The notes below the pieces were generated by a model. It was not told where the DNA came from and searched no databases. It worked only from the letters and a program-made list of their open reading frames with translations. From the NCBI GenBank assembly GCA_965153355.1, contig OZ231127.1, positions 32,240,001 through 32,304,000 of the forward strand: a DNA stretch of 64,000 nt, given 5' to 3'. A program made the translations under genes and the position numbers. The stretch is from Flaccisagitta enflata (taxonomy: Eukaryota > Chaetognatha > Sagittoidea > Aphragmophora). Below, piece after piece: positions 1 to 13,389 of the stretch (position 1 is the stretch's first letter; each line of letters opens with the position of its first letter).

Positions 1-603
1 ACGGAAAACCTGTCTGAGTCTAACCCAAAATGCTAATGCTTACCAAATAGTTTACAAATATGCTCGTTACTGGCAGATTTCCGTTATTCTCGGTACCTGT
101 ATGCGATTCTGGTGGTTGAGGCGTTGTTGCTAAATTAGCGATGGTATACGCGCATTCTGTGATAGAGGTGTCGTGTAAATCAGAGGTGGTAGATGGCATC
201 TGCTAGATGCGCGCGCGACGCTCAAATTGAAGACGCGGTTAATGGAAATCCACTAAGACGCTTTTCGCCGAAGTGAAAACCGGTGGAAGAGTCGAGGATT
301 TATGTCAAGTAGATTTAGTTGATGAGGAATCATGATTGAGTTACCTGCTCTCACGCCTTTGGGACGGCATTGTATCATTCCTCTTTAGAGGCGAGATAGA
401 AGAATGGCAGAGGAGGAAATCGAGGTGGCATGTATCTAAATGAAGAAGCTAAACGGGCGATAGAGAAGAGGGGGCAGAGTAGTTGTTGAGATAGGAGGTA
501 AAAGGCAGTCAACTACGTACCTAGAAGATAAGGAAAAGTTTTGCGACGACGAAGAGATTGGATTTGGAGTGAGGGAGGGAAAATGGAGAACTGGAAGTAA
601 TTG
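1..603. other. No recognisable feature
   Basis: Mixed-composition DNA without a convincing reading frame, RNA or repeat. Short phrases such as CAGATTTCCGTTATT near 74 and CAGATTTCTGTTA near 653 and 730 recur, which hints at an old dispersed repeat, but this is too weak to classify. Confidence 0.4.
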
Positions 604-775
604 CAGTTGAACCCCGCAATAACGGATGTCAAGGGAGCAACAAATTTTATCTGCAGATTTCTGTTATTTCCAATTTAGGAAATAAAAGGAAATAACATGA
701 AACGACCATAATTTCTTATCTGTTATAAACAGATTTCTGTTACATTCTTGGGTCCGGTATAGAGGGTTGTATCTG
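604..775. mobile_element. Possible pogo/Tigger-like MITE relic
   Basis: The left edge reads CAGTTGAACCCCGCAATAAC. The reverse complement of the right edge reads CAGATACAACCCTCTATACC, an approximate terminal inverted repeat. Ends beginning CAGTTGAACCCCG are typical of pogo/Tigger-group Tc1-mariner elements. A TA follows the right end but TG precedes the left end, so the target duplication is imperfect. A similar single end occurs at 58215. Low confidence. Confidence 0.25.
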
Positions 776-1295
776 TACTCGAATAAAGGGGAAATTTGGG
801 GTGAAGAAAGCGGGGAAGTTTAAAATGGGTCTGAAGAGAACATTTTCTTTTGATGCATTTCTCGATGCATTCAAATGGGGCGAAAAAATCACTGTTATCC
901 ACAATACGGCATTTAACTTTATATCAAACAATAGCTAATTCACCAAACTGCGCAATTCTCTTTCATTTGACAGTAAAGGAAATCTGTTAACTCATTAGCA
1001 GAGTGGTACTCGACTCCACATCGGGAACTCATTTTTTTTTTCTTTCTTTTTTTTTTTTCAAGATAAGCTCTCTCGGCATTGTCTCACCCTCCATCTCATC
1101 CTTTCTCTTTCCCTGAAAGGCGCTATCTCCTACTAATTGACATCAAGTACAAAAAGCTTATGCAAATCAACCTCGAGAAAAAAAATCATCTCCATTTTCT
1201 GTGTTTAACCAACAGTTTAAGAAAAGAGGCCCTTCCATTTTTCCCTCTCTCTTTTTTTTTTCTCCCGCACTACCCTCTCGCGCATCTGTGATTTT

Positions 1296-1296
<1 letters not shown>
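776..1296. other. No recognisable feature
   Basis: Nothing gene-like. A T-rich run lies at about 1031-1060 and pyrimidine-rich DNA leads into the CT array that follows. Confidence 0.4.

Positions 1297-1330
<34 letters not shown>
1297..1330 (+). repeat. (TC)n microsatellite
   Basis: Uninterrupted TC dinucleotides, about 17 units. Confidence 0.95.
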
Positions 1331-1332
<2 letters not shown>

Positions 1333-2045
1333 TCCTTTTTTTACAATTTGGAGTCATTTGTTGTTTCCAGTGGGAAATAAACAAACCTTTTATCACACTT
1401 TAAGAAACTGCGGCCCTCTTGAATGATAATAGTACAATTCGTATCTTAGGTTGCTTAGTGTAGAAGATTCTAGTGGAATCTGGAGGAGTTTTTCTTCCGG
1501 GATGTTATAGAAAGTTGATGGTAATGGATATCGAATGCAGATGGCGCATACAGTAAAGCTTTTTAGGGGACTTAATATTTATTCCTGATTGCAGTTTCCT
1601 CTTCACCCACTTTCTCGAGGAATAGATATGGCTTATATGGGAAAACAAAGCAAGAATGATTGATCCATAGGATTAGGAATAGGTGACAATGGCGGTGAGG
1701 AAAGGATCACATCAAAAGTTAAAAGATTGAAGCAAGAATTTTCTTTCTTCTTTGATGGAGCTAGCGTAATTATGAAATGCAACATTTGTGGGTAACTTAT
1801 AACCACATGTATCGCCAAATCATAAACAAAAGTGATCCTTCTGTCCGCATGAATGTAACCTCTTGAACCTTCAACGTTTGTTTTTTCTTTCCTCGTTCTC
1901 TCGCGCCTTTTGAGCCCCGGGACTTGAAAGCTTCGTTCTCCACCCCCGCAGCGGCTGCGCTGCTGAACCCCGTTCCACGCCCCCGCGGCAACATAGCCCT
2001 AGTCTCCGCCCCCCGGATATCTTCAGCCTTCTTCCTTATTTCCAC

Positions 2046-2048
<3 letters not shown>
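1331..2048. other. No gene; GC-rich patch at 1912-2010
   Basis: Mostly unique sequence. About 100 bases around 1912-2010 are markedly G+C- and CpG-richer than their surroundings and directly precede a CT array. This could be a small CpG island, but no promoter element or transcript is visible. Confidence 0.35.

Positions 2049-2110
<62 letters not shown>
2049..2110 (+). repeat. (CT)n microsatellite
   Basis: About 31 uninterrupted CT units. Confidence 0.97.
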
Positions 2111-2115
<5 letters not shown>

Positions 2116-2420
2116 CAGCGCCTTTTCTCGACGTGCTCTCTTCTTAGTCCTTATCTATTATCCCCTCGCCTTGTTTCCTTCTTCTTCTTTCTCCGATTAG
2201 CATATAGTAGTCACGCGCTCATTTGCATATTTCTGCATATTCATGAAGAATCAAAAAATCTTTCCTCCGCAGACTTCACTTTGGTGACACCCGGGATACT
2301 TATTCCACACATACACACACTAGCGTTCACATGAACTTGAACATGCACGGAACGTGCATAAACCCCGAAAATAAACTATCAGTGAAATGATATACACGTT
2401 TTTCTTTTTATAAAAGACAA

Positions 2421-2676
2421 AGGGCGTGTTTCTAGTGAAGACGAAAAACGCGTTTGTTCCCGTGAAACGCGATAACAGTGTGAACACATATTCAAGAATT
2501 TCAACTTTTCCACGAGGGAGTGAGCGAAGTGAGTGAGCGAGCCCGTGAACGGAGCGAGCGTAGCGAAGCGGAGCGCTGCGGAGCAAGTGAGCGGAGTGAG
2601 CGGTGCGAGCGAACGAACGTAGCGAGCGACCGAGTGGCCTGTTCAAAACGCGGTTGTCTGACTAGAAACGCACCCT
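2421..2676. mobile_element. Short TIR element (hAT- or Harbinger-like MITE)
   Basis: The left end reads AGGGCGTGTTTCTAGTGAAG. The reverse complement of the right end reads AGGGTGCGTTTCTAGTCAGA, and both arms then run into an AACGCG-containing stretch. The interior at about 2513-2640 is a degenerate array of GAGCGA/GAGTGAGC-type words. I see no clear target duplication, so the superfamily is unassigned. Confidence 0.5.
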
Positions 2677-2679
2677 AAC

Positions 2680-2752
2680 TAATAAGAGACGTGAGGCTGA
2701 GATTAGTCTAAATTTTAAGAACAAAATAAGAGAATGCCCAGGCTGAGATTCA
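2680..2752 (-). repeat. Dispersed repeat H, copy 1
   Basis: The reverse complement matches 58581-58650 over about 70 bases with only a few differences. The first 40 or so bases, beginning GAATCTCAGCCTGGGCATTC, appear identical. It directly abuts the TIR element on its left. Family unknown; it resembles one end of a DNA transposon. Confidence 0.6.
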
Positions 2753-2818
2753 GTTTTGGAAATCTTTAAAGAATTCTGTTTACAAATTGTATCTGCTTAT
2801 TCGTATTGCATCTTTTTC

Positions 2819-2936
2819 CGTCGGTTGGTCCGTTGAACGTTGGTTGTTAACTTATTCGTAATTCCTATACTACTCCTGCCCAACCGTCCGCGATTGGGGA
2901 GGGGGGAGTGGTGAGTGTATAGTATACGGCCTTGTT
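2819..2936 (-). mobile_element. Family B copy B1, partial
   Basis: The reverse complement begins AACAAGGCC and continues into the family-B 5' block (CAATCGCGGACGGTTGGGCA). A short GTCGG/GTCC stretch lies at the far end. The terminal palindrome of complete copies is missing, so this copy is truncated or decayed. Confidence 0.6.
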
Positions 2937-3227
2937 TTCTCCGAACGAACCCTCGCACCAGGCTTTTTCCTTCCCCTGCCCCCGATCCAAAGCTCTGAGC
3001 TGAAGAAAGAGTGAAAAAGTCATTAGGTTTTAGACTTAAGATGGCCTCTAGCAGCTTTCTGTCAGGAAGTGCCGTCGGGTTTCACTCTCAGCTTTCTCTT
3101 TGTTTCTCTATTCAATGGAAAATATGGGTGCTTAATAAAACGGATGGGAAATGAGTAGTTCCGTGACGCGAAGGGACAATGGACGATGTCAGGAAAAAGA
3201 CGGAGAGTCACGCAGAATGAGAGAAAC

Positions 3228-4633
<1,406 letters not shown>

Positions 4634-5107
4634 TAGTCGCATAAGCGTTAGATGGTCAGCAGTACCCGTGCCCTGCCTTAGTAGGATGTGGTTGAAGTTG
4701 AGGGGGGAGCAGGGCAGCGGCCCCGAAGGGGTCGATGACCTATGCTTTCACACAGGGGAATTTTCTCCTCCTCCTCCTCCTCCTCCTCCGTTCCCCCTCC
4801 CCCCACCTCCAGGCCTGTATCTCAGCCTCAAAGCCCATATCCCAGCCTCAAGGCGCAAATCCCAGTCTTGACGCCCAAATCCCTTGAGGCTGGAATTCGG
4901 GCCTCAAAGATAGGATTTTGGCTGTAAGATGGGATAAGGGCCTTGAGGTTGGGATTTGGACCTCAAGACTGGGATTTGGGCCTCAAGGCTGGGATATGGG
5001 CTTCGCGGCTGGGGGGGGGGTATGGAGAAGGAGAAGAAGGAGAAGGAGAAAATTCCCCTGTGTGAAAGCATAGGTCATCGACCCCTTTTGGGCCGCTGCC
5101 CAAAAAG
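4634..5107 (+). mobile_element. Family A fold-back element A1
   Basis: The left arm begins TAGTCGCATAAGCGTTAGAT, then GGTCAGCAGTACCC, and reaches the tip GGGCAGCGGCCCCGAAGGGG at 4712. The tip returns in reverse complement at 5080-5103 and the element stops at GCCGCTGCCCAAAAAG. Inside each tip is the phrase CCTATGCTTTCACACAGGGG. The core is a 20-bp tandem repeat (CCCAAATCCCAGCCTCAAGG), in one orientation on the left and inverted on the right, with TCC and GGA triplet runs between tip and core. No coding potential. Confidence 0.75.
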
Positions 5108-5748
5108 GAAGAAAAACAAAAAATATTATTACAGCTATTGGTTATCAATTATCATGTCAAGTCCAGAGCCGAATGCTAGATTTTTGCTCTCATCTGTAAA
5201 AGCACTATGTTGCTGTCTAAAATGGACATAACACATGTAAGCACTTGCGCAGGTGATCTCTGGTCAGGCTCAAAATTCCTTGTAAATGGGTCAGTGTCTT
5301 TGCATAAAATCCTCATTTGCATATTGTAGTTCTTTGATTTATACAGGCTGAAAAACTTTCTCTATACAAAAAAAGCATCATTCTCAGTGTCAAATATCAA
5401 TTTATTGGTGTGTCCAAAAATACGCCTAATGACTTTGTAATAACAATGCCCCCCCCCCCAAAAAAAAAAGATAGAACCATTTTGTTTTACTTCCAAAGAC
5501 GATTGAGTTTGTTTGAAGGTTTGTACTTAATCAAAACATGCATGATCACTGCGGAATCAACAAATTCTTTGACCTTCCAACGGTTCGCAACCGAGGGTTT
5601 AACCTGGAACTGGGAAACATCCTACTGGGACGGCAGTGAGTACTGCCATGCGATAGAGCATGCGAGGCCCGATCACAAATCTTTGACTCGGGCAAGGGAT
5701 CAGCTGAGAAGCGTTACGACTGATCACTTTAGTGAAATAGAATAAAAG
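5108..5748. other. No recognisable feature
   Basis: Unique DNA. A 111-codon frame at 5410-5745 has no features I recognise and I do not call it a gene. A short C run followed by an A run lies at 5450-5468. Confidence 0.35.
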
Positions 5749-7017
5749 TATGTACATTAGCTTGTACCGAAATGACAAAAAACAATAAAATCAGATGTCC
5801 ACGAGTAGTTCTTGTTGTGAGGCTGTCTTGGGCTTCTAATGACATCAATTTCAGATTGAAAATTTTTCATCTTGCTGGCCGCGCCTTACCTTAAAATTTC
5901 CTTTTGCCTATAGAAAACCAAAAATTTCAAGTTACTAAAATCCTATTTTTGACTGCATATTTGAAATCTGCATGAAAAACTGATAATTGAAAGTGCTCTC
6001 CTTTTTACAAAATTCCTTCGGGATCATACAGTGGGGTTCGTGGAATAACAGCCTGAACTGGAGGATGGTATTTGAGTGTCTTATTTTCATTTGACAAACT
6101 TGATATTTGAAATATAAGTTGTTCACTCGATGCTTTTGTCCCTGAGTTTTTTGGTTGCTATGGAGACCAAAATTATTTTTTCAAACCTTAATAACCACTG
6201 AAATATCAATATTTTGAGAAATATTGTCAGGGAACATCGCTCAAAATTGAATTTGCTACAACTTTCCCACAGCATGTTCTGTAAGAATATTGCTCGTTTT
6301 GCCGTGGCTAGGGGGCATCACACCTAGCAACCCCTAAATGATGCTCCCTAGCAACAGCTAAACGGGCAATATTCTTACAGGACATACTGTGGGAAAGTTG
6401 TAGCAAATTTAATTCTGAGCAATGTTCCCTGATAATATTTGTCAAAATATTGATATTTTAGTTGTTATAAATGTTCAAAAAAATGATTTTAGTTTCCATA
6501 GCAACCGAAAAACTCAGGGACAAAAGCATCAAGTAAACAGCTTATATTTCAAATATCAAGTTTGTCAAATAATATTAAGACACTTAAATACCTTCCTCCA
6601 GTTTAGGCTGTTATTCCACGAACCCCACTGTAGTCAAAATTCATCTTGAAGATATGATAAAAAGGTAAGTTCGGCGATTTTACAAAGAAATAAAAGAAAA
6701 AGGTAAGTTTTTCAATTTTTGACGCTTATTTTGAGAACCTTCTAGTTGGAATATTGAAAAAAGGAAAGCACTTTCAATTAACAGTTTTTTCTGCAGATTT
6801 CAAATCCGCATTCAAAACAGAGATTTAAGCACTTTGAAATTTTTGGTTCCCCATAGAGGTAGGTTTTACCAAGGGTAAGACGCGGAAAGCTTAAAGTAGG
6901 ATTTGAGTGGCAAAACTGATCTTAACAGGAGGCCAAGACAGCCCCACAGCATAAAGTGCATGTAGAATGCCAAATTTATCACTTTTCGTCATTTAGGTAC
7001 AAGCTAATGTACATATA
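5749..7017. mobile_element. Inverted-repeat element O, interrupted by E1
   Basis: The left arm starts TATGTACATTAGCTTGTACC. The right end, reverse-complemented, reads ATGTACATTAGCTTGTACCT. The arms remain alignable for roughly 270 bases; shared phrases include CTGTCTTGG, CGCGYCTTACC, AACCAAAAATTTCAA and AATTGAAAGTGCT. Near its centre it carries the complete MITE E1, which must therefore be younger. No reading frame of note. Confidence 0.6.
6029..6630 (+). mobile_element. Palindromic MITE E1 (Tc1/mariner-type)
   Basis: It begins CAGTGGGGTTCGTGGAATAA and ends with the complement, flanked on both sides by TA (6027-6028 and 6631-6632). The two halves are inverted copies for almost their whole length, with a small central asymmetry containing GTTGCTAGGGAGCATC. 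It is exactly as long (602 bp) as copy E2 at 61387. TA duplication and CAGTG ends fit the Tc1/mariner superfamily. It encodes no transposase. Confidence 0.85.
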
Positions 7018-7300
7018 TGTGTATCAAGGATGCGGCAGCTTGTGCTGAATTTGTCATGCTGCGCGGCAGCTTAGCAAAATCGGCACCTCTGACCACAATT
7101 AATAATTTCCAGTCTCTTGGCATGCACTCTATAGCAAATTTCAGTCTGAGGCAATAATGCCCTTATATGGACAAGCATCAATTCAAATATCTCAGTTCCA
7201 CTTTTAGGCTTTGTGCGAGAGTGATAAATCATCAGCGTGTGCATCCTCGCAGCAAACAGACTGTGTACATCTCGAGTGCACTTAAAGGCCGCATGAGCGC

Positions 7301-7303
<3 letters not shown>
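7018..7303. other. No gene; possible small shared repeat
   Basis: The phrase CTTGGCATGCACTCTA near 7117 resembles CTTTGGCATGCCCTCTAG near 17869 inside element G. The phrase CAGAGGTGCCGATT near 4454 recurs inverted near 7080. Nothing else is recognised. Confidence 0.3.

Positions 7304-7344
<41 letters not shown>
7304..7344 (+). repeat. (GA)n microsatellite
   Basis: About 20 GA units. Confidence 0.95.
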
Positions 7345-7346
<2 letters not shown>

Positions 7347-8028
7347 GATAGAATGTCCGACTTATAACGAGGCGATGACTAAGAAAACGACAAAAAGGGG
7401 AAAAATAAAGTGAGGGCTCAATAACCATAAACGCGGTTATAACAACCGACGACGGCCGGGCGTTTCCGCGCTCACCGCATCTTCCACCATCCACTCTGCC
7501 ACGCTCTTTATTATCATCGCCTTGGCCGCATTGCGCACTACAGTATATCTTCTCTACAGCGCATCCCAAGGACTTGGTCAATATATGTACAAGGTAGTCA
7601 TTATCTCATTGACAAATCACCAGTATATGTTTGTAAACATACGTTGATTAAAGTATATATTCATCTGAGTGGCGTCGATGCCTTGGTAGCGTGTGCGCTC
7701 TACCACAGCAGTGTCCAGGGCAAGCTTACCTATAAAGCCTAAGATCCGAGGTTCACATTATTTAAACATGATTTACATTTTGGCAAAAAAGCATGATTTA
7801 TTGAATTAACTCTCCAACATTAACTCTCGTGAGGCTGAACTGTACAATTGTATCGGTGGAAATTTTTTCTTTTGTCTTTCATCCCTTCTATCTTATCGTT
7901 TCTCTTTGCTTTGCTTGGGATTATCGTCATCTTTGACCAATGTCTTTCCGTTTCTCTTGCACATGTACCATTTCATCCACACCCAATCTCATTGGACTTC
8001 TTTGTATTCAACGTTTTTAGGTGCACCA
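7345..8028. other. No recognisable feature
   Basis: Unique DNA without a supported gene. Confidence 0.4.
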
Positions 8029-8127
8029 AAGCACCTGTACAACTGGCTGTGTCCGTCGGTTGGTCGTTCGGTAACGCAAACGTTAGACAAATTACTCAGT
8101 GCACATACTTGACCAACTTGGCCTTGT
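8029..8127 (-). mobile_element. Family C copy C1
   Basis: On the plus strand it opens with the palindromic terminus AGGTGCACCAAAGCACCT, continues through GTCGG/GTTGG/GTCG microsatellite words, and closes with TTGGCCTTGTT. In element orientation it runs from AACAAGGCC to the palindrome. T residues precede the palindrome, as in the other C copies. Confidence 0.75.
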
Positions 8128-8762
8128 TTTTTCATGACCGGATCTCCTCCTTCGCCCTATATGCTCGCACCTCTTCCCGTTGCTTATCTTTTCTTATTAT
8201 CCTTCCTCTTTTTCACGGCAACCTCTATCGTTACTTCATACCGTATCATCTTATTGGCCAAGTTCACGCTGGCGATATTATCAAGTACAGCCAAAAACAA
8301 CCTAACAGATAAAAGAAAAAACATGAAACACTAGCAAACATGTGATCTACGTGTAAGACAGAAGATCACTATTTTCTTTCACTAATTTTGTTGCAGTGCA
8401 GTATTGTTGCAGTGTTGCGGTGTTGCGGTTTTTCCTTCAGATGAGTACAGCCTGTCTAATGCACTAACACTTGTTAAAGAAAGGTACTTCAAGCAAATAA
8501 CCGTATGACAGTAAACTGTAAAGGCATAAACCTTGAGAGACAAGAGTAGCGCAAACGAATAACCGAATGGCAGTAAAGGCATCCTGCATGAACGGCGCCA
8601 TTTGCCCTCGTCAGCAATGAGGCCTCAAAGCCCAAACGACCAATTTCAGTCCACTGATGGTAGATGATTATTTTTCGTCTTGTGGCCTAACCCTTTACCA
8701 CAGACCCTTGTCTGTTTCTGCTTAAAAGAATGTGCGCGTAGTATGCTAGCGGTAGAGACTAG

Positions 8763-8764
<2 letters not shown>
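8128..8764. other. No recognisable feature
   Basis: Unique DNA. No gene or repeat recognised apart from small GTTGCAGTGTTGCGGTG-like reiterations near 8400. Confidence 0.4.
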
Positions 8765-8930
<166 letters not shown>

Positions 8931-9210
8931 AAAATATACAAGAAAAAAAAAACAAACGTAACAAACAAACCAACAAAAAAACAAACAAAATGAGAAACAA
9001 AGAAAGATAGGGAGAAAGAGAAGGAGAAAAAGAAAGGGAAAAAATCGCGAAACATCATATCTCGGTTCGTCTCGTTTATTTGCCAAAGCCAAATCCTTTC
9101 CTTCCATCATTTGTTGTTGTTGTTCTTTTTTCTTTCTTTCTTTTCCAACCCAATCTGCCTTTGAAGACATTTCTTTTAGTTTGAGATCAAAAAGGAAATT
9201 GGAAATTGTA

Positions 9211-9213
<3 letters not shown>

Positions 9214-9301
<88 letters not shown>

Positions 9302-9317
9302 CTCTCTCTCTCTCTCC
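9214..9317 (+). repeat. (CT)n microsatellite
   Basis: About 50 CT units with a single AA interruption near 9299. Confidence 0.97.
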
Positions 9318-9605
9318 GTCAGGCCCCGTGAGGTTTTGCGTTATAACGTCATGTTTCTCGTGATGGGAGCGGATTTCTTCCAGTTAATGGTTGTATACGT
9401 GAATATGCATGTGGCTCAAAGACGCGAACGTGCACGTGCGACGCACGTGACGCCTTCCTTCACCGCAGATGAGGTTACACAATATTTTCGCTAACCGATA
9501 TACCCCTTTGCCATTTTTTTTTCTTTCTCTCTTCTTCTTCCCCCCCCCCCTTTTTCGGTTTGTTTATCTTTGATTTATTTCTTTTTCGTCAATCTTTCGT
9601 TTCCT

Positions 9606-9738
9606 AGGTGCACCAACGCTCCTCTATAACCAGTCGTGACCGCTGGTCTGTCGGTCTGTCGGTCGGTCACGCAAACCTTTGACGATCCACACGGCGCACC
9701 TATTGGTCAAAATGAAGATTGTTCATCCTTGGCCTTGT
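9606..9738 (-). mobile_element. Family C copy C2
   Basis: Palindrome end AGGTGCACCAACGCTCCT on the left, GTCGG microsatellite, then GGCGCACCTATTGGTC, ending GGCCTTGTT. The 5' subterminal block in element orientation (AGGTGCGCC) resembles the complement of the terminus. Seventeen bases separate it from family-B copy B2. Confidence 0.75.
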
Positions 9739-9755
9739 TTTATACTTCATACCCA

Positions 9756-9912
9756 TCGCTCCGTCGCTCAGTCCGTCCGTCCGTCACACTTTACTTTTTC
9801 GGCGTTAATGGGGGTTTTGGCCTTGTTGCTCCTGCCCCAATGTTCCACTGACCTCATTTATGGCCCCTGCCCACCCGCACGCGACTGGGGTAGCCGTGTA
9901 TCCGACCTTGTT
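9756..9912 (-). mobile_element. Family B copy B2, palindrome lost
   Basis: It carries the GTCC microsatellite, the CCTGCCC blocks and the CACGCGACTGGGGTAGCCGT block, and ends ACCTTGTT. The 3' palindrome expected at its left edge is absent. Its position directly beside C2 suggests one element inserted at or replaced the end of the other. Confidence 0.7.
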
Positions 9913-10715
9913 CATAAACTTCCCCCTTCTTTCTTCTCTTCTTCTTCTTCTTCTTCTTTATCTTTTTCTTTTTCTTGTTCTTTTTCTTCTCGTTTGGTTA
10001 GTTTGTTAGTTTTTTTTTTTTTTTTTTTTTTGTTTCTTTTGTTTTCTGTTTGTTCGCCCGGCTTCGGATCGTCTGCGCATTTGGTTGTTTGTCGCATCGA
10101 TTACCATACACGTACATACCTTGCGAGGAGCAAGATTATTTTAGCGTGGTCGAAAGAAATCTTCCGAATCATGCCTAATTTACATATAGCAGTAAGAATC
10201 CAGGTTTGTGCTGTAGTGATCAGAAATAATTTAAAAGGAACACTGGTTTACCCATACAAGTAAATATCAACCATCCAATTGTAAATCATAGTTTATCAAC
10301 ATTCTTAACGACATCTTATGTTTGGCGCTATTCAACAGCGCCTCTCAGTCAAACAGACGACTCGGTAGTCATTGTCAAATAAAGGAAATGGATACGAAAA
10401 AGTGGGCAACAAAAGGTGCATGTGACTGAGCGTCTTCGTCAACCCTTCTGGATTACCTTCCGGGGGTATTTTTAGTGAGCGGGTGAGCCAACCCGCTTTG
10501 CTCCTCCCGGTGGAAGCGAACTGCCGATGACGTAAGGCACCGAGAAGCCTCATTGGGGGTTACCATGGCTTGACTAGGGTCCAATAACCTAGCTCTCTTG
10601 AACTCATGATGTGCATGTGTGCAATGGAGCACAGGGAACCGCTGACCATATAACAACTAAGCGTCTTGTTTATTTAGAGGATGGGTAGAAACGGATTTGC
10701 TCCGATCGGACGCAG
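9913..10715. other. T-rich tract and family-A relic
   Basis: 9928-10031 is T/C-rich, with CTT runs and an interrupted T run. At about 10622-10662 the phrase GGGAACCGCTGACCATATAA matches the long-arm terminus of family A (GGTACCGCTGACCATCTAAC in A2), so a fragment of that arm probably lies here. The rest is unclassified. Confidence 0.4.
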
Positions 10716-11033
10716 TTGTACTTGATTCGGGTTATCCGTCATTTCGCGGACGAAGCGCGTCTCAATGAGGCGGCGAGGGAACATTCATCCAAACTAACGA
10801 CATGTTTTTTTCTTCCTCATAATCTGACAGATTTTGTCGCAAATCTCTCTCAGAATTGGCTAAATTGCCGCCCTCGAGACGAAACATTTTGCAGTTGGCC
10901 TGTTTCGCTGTTCAAAAGGCAAACTCAGTCAAAAAAAAGCATCGCGGCGGCGACGAAGAAGATCGACCGAGATAACGAAACCTCCACTCAGATGAATCCA
11001 GAGCTCCACCTCTGTGGTACTATTTGGGATTGA
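10716..11033 (+). other. Unsupported 105-codon reading frame
   Basis: This is the longest open frame in the window that does not consist of simple repeats or transposon ends. It starts at an ATG, has mixed amino-acid composition and shows no domain, signal peptide or membrane segment I recognise. No flanking splice or polyadenylation context singles it out. It is recorded for completeness; chance is the simplest explanation. Confidence 0.12.
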
Positions 11034-11460
11034 AAAAAGATTTCCATCTGATATTCTGTACTTACTTTAATAGTACAAATCTAATCAGCTTGAATGATTT
11101 CCTTGTGATGGTTATGAGCAATTACGCAGGGGGAACAAAGATTTATAGGAATGGAAAGACTTCTAACTTTTGTGATAAATCACTGGCACATGGTTCACAT
11201 TTTGCGATGGATTTAACAATCATTTGCCACTATGGTAGCTGCCAGGACTTGAGGAGAAATATATAAAATTTTTTTTTCTCGTCCCCTCTTTTCCTGTTTT
11301 TGCCAAACATAGCGACCTCGAGAGGGTCATTTCGCATGTCAGAGATATCTCACAGGAAAAATATCACAAAATGTGATACGGCGAGATAGCAAGACTCGCG
11401 AGAGTCAAGAGAGGTAAAAGTGGCACGCACTAGCATCAAGTGGCCGACCAGACGCACTTT
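11034..11460. other. No recognisable feature
   Basis: Unique DNA. A T run lies near 11270 and GCGAG/CTCGCGAG words near 11380-11405. Confidence 0.35.
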
Positions 11461-11650
11461 TAAACCAACTCACACACGCTGACACTCACATTCACACACA
11501 AACACAGACGCACAGACGCACAGACACAGACACAGACACACTTATACCAACTCACGCTCGCTAACACTCAAATTCAGACGCAAACACACAGACACACAGA
11601 CACACAGACACAGACACACACATTCGCGGACACGCACATTCACATACAAA
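11461..11650 (+). repeat. Degenerate CACA/CAGACA-rich tract
   Basis: An imperfect array of ACAC, ACAGAC and ACTCAC words. A longer phrase starting near 11464 (CCAACTCACACACGCT) recurs near 11548 (CCAACTCACGCTCGCT), so there is a higher-order duplication of roughly 84 bases. Confidence 0.7.
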
Positions 11651-12498
<848 letters not shown>

Positions 12499-12540
12499 AC
12501 CGGTGGATGTGGAATAGGAGGGAACAGGAGGTGGAAGTGG

Positions 12541-13389
12541 AGCGATAGAGCCAATGCTAGTGGCCGATTGCGGTATCCGATGGTGTGGAATATAAGCTGG
12601 GTGTGGCAGGGGATTGAGGCAGATGGTGGAGCTAAAGAGTCAATGCAAGTTGATGTGGTATCTGATGGTGTGGAATATAAGCTGGATGTGGCAGGGGAGT
12701 GAGGCAGATGGTGGAGCTATAGAGTCAATGCAAGTTGATGTGGTATCTGATGGTGTGGAATATAAGCTGGATGTGGTAGGGGAGTGAGGCAGATGGTGGA
12801 GCGATAGAGTCAATGCAAGTTGATGTGGTATCTGATGGTGTGGCATATAGGCTGGGTGTGGCAGGGGATTTAGGCAGATGGTGGAGCTATGGAGACAATG
12901 CAAGTTGATGTGGTATCTGATGGTGTGGAATATAAGCTGGATGTGGCAGGGGAGTGAGGCAGATGGTGGAGCTTAAAAGTCAATGCAAGTTGATGTGGTA
13001 TCTGATGGTGCAGAATATATGCTGGATGTGGTAGGGGAGTGAGGCAGATGGTGGAGCGATAGAGTCAATGCAAGTTGATGTGGTGTCTGATGGTGTGGAA
13101 TATATGCTGGATGTTGCAGGGGAGTTAGGCAGATGGTAGAGCGATAGAGTCAATGCAAGTTGATGTGGTATCTGATGGTGTGGCATATATGCTGGATGTG
13201 GTAGGGGAGTGAGGCATATGGTGGAGCTAAAGAGATAATGCAAGTTGATGTGGTGTCTGATGGTGTGGAATATATGCTGGATGTGGCAGGGGAGTGAGGC
13301 ATATGGTGGAGCTAAAGAGTAAATAAAGTTGATGTTGTATCTGATGGTGTGGAATATAAGCTGGGTGTGGCAGGGAAGTAAGGCTGTAA
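12541..13389 (+). repeat. 85-bp minisatellite, about 10 units
   Basis: The phrase CAAGTTGATGTGGT recurs at 12646, 12731, 12816, 12901, 12986, 13071, 13156 and 13241, exactly 85 bases apart each time; a diverged unit sits at each end. Units differ by scattered substitutions (for example TATAAGCTGGATG versus TATATGCTGGGTG) and almost never by indels. Because 85 is not a multiple of 3, a conserved coding role is unlikely. Confidence 0.97.

Noticed and set aside
7100-7150. Second copy of the small MITE nested in G
   Set aside because: Only about 25-30 bases around CTTGGCATGC are similar to 17868-17899. No ends or target site could be defined.
10716-11033. 105-codon frame as a gene
   Set aside because: No recognised domain, and no splice, promoter or polyadenylation context. 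It is recorded only as an unsupported frame.
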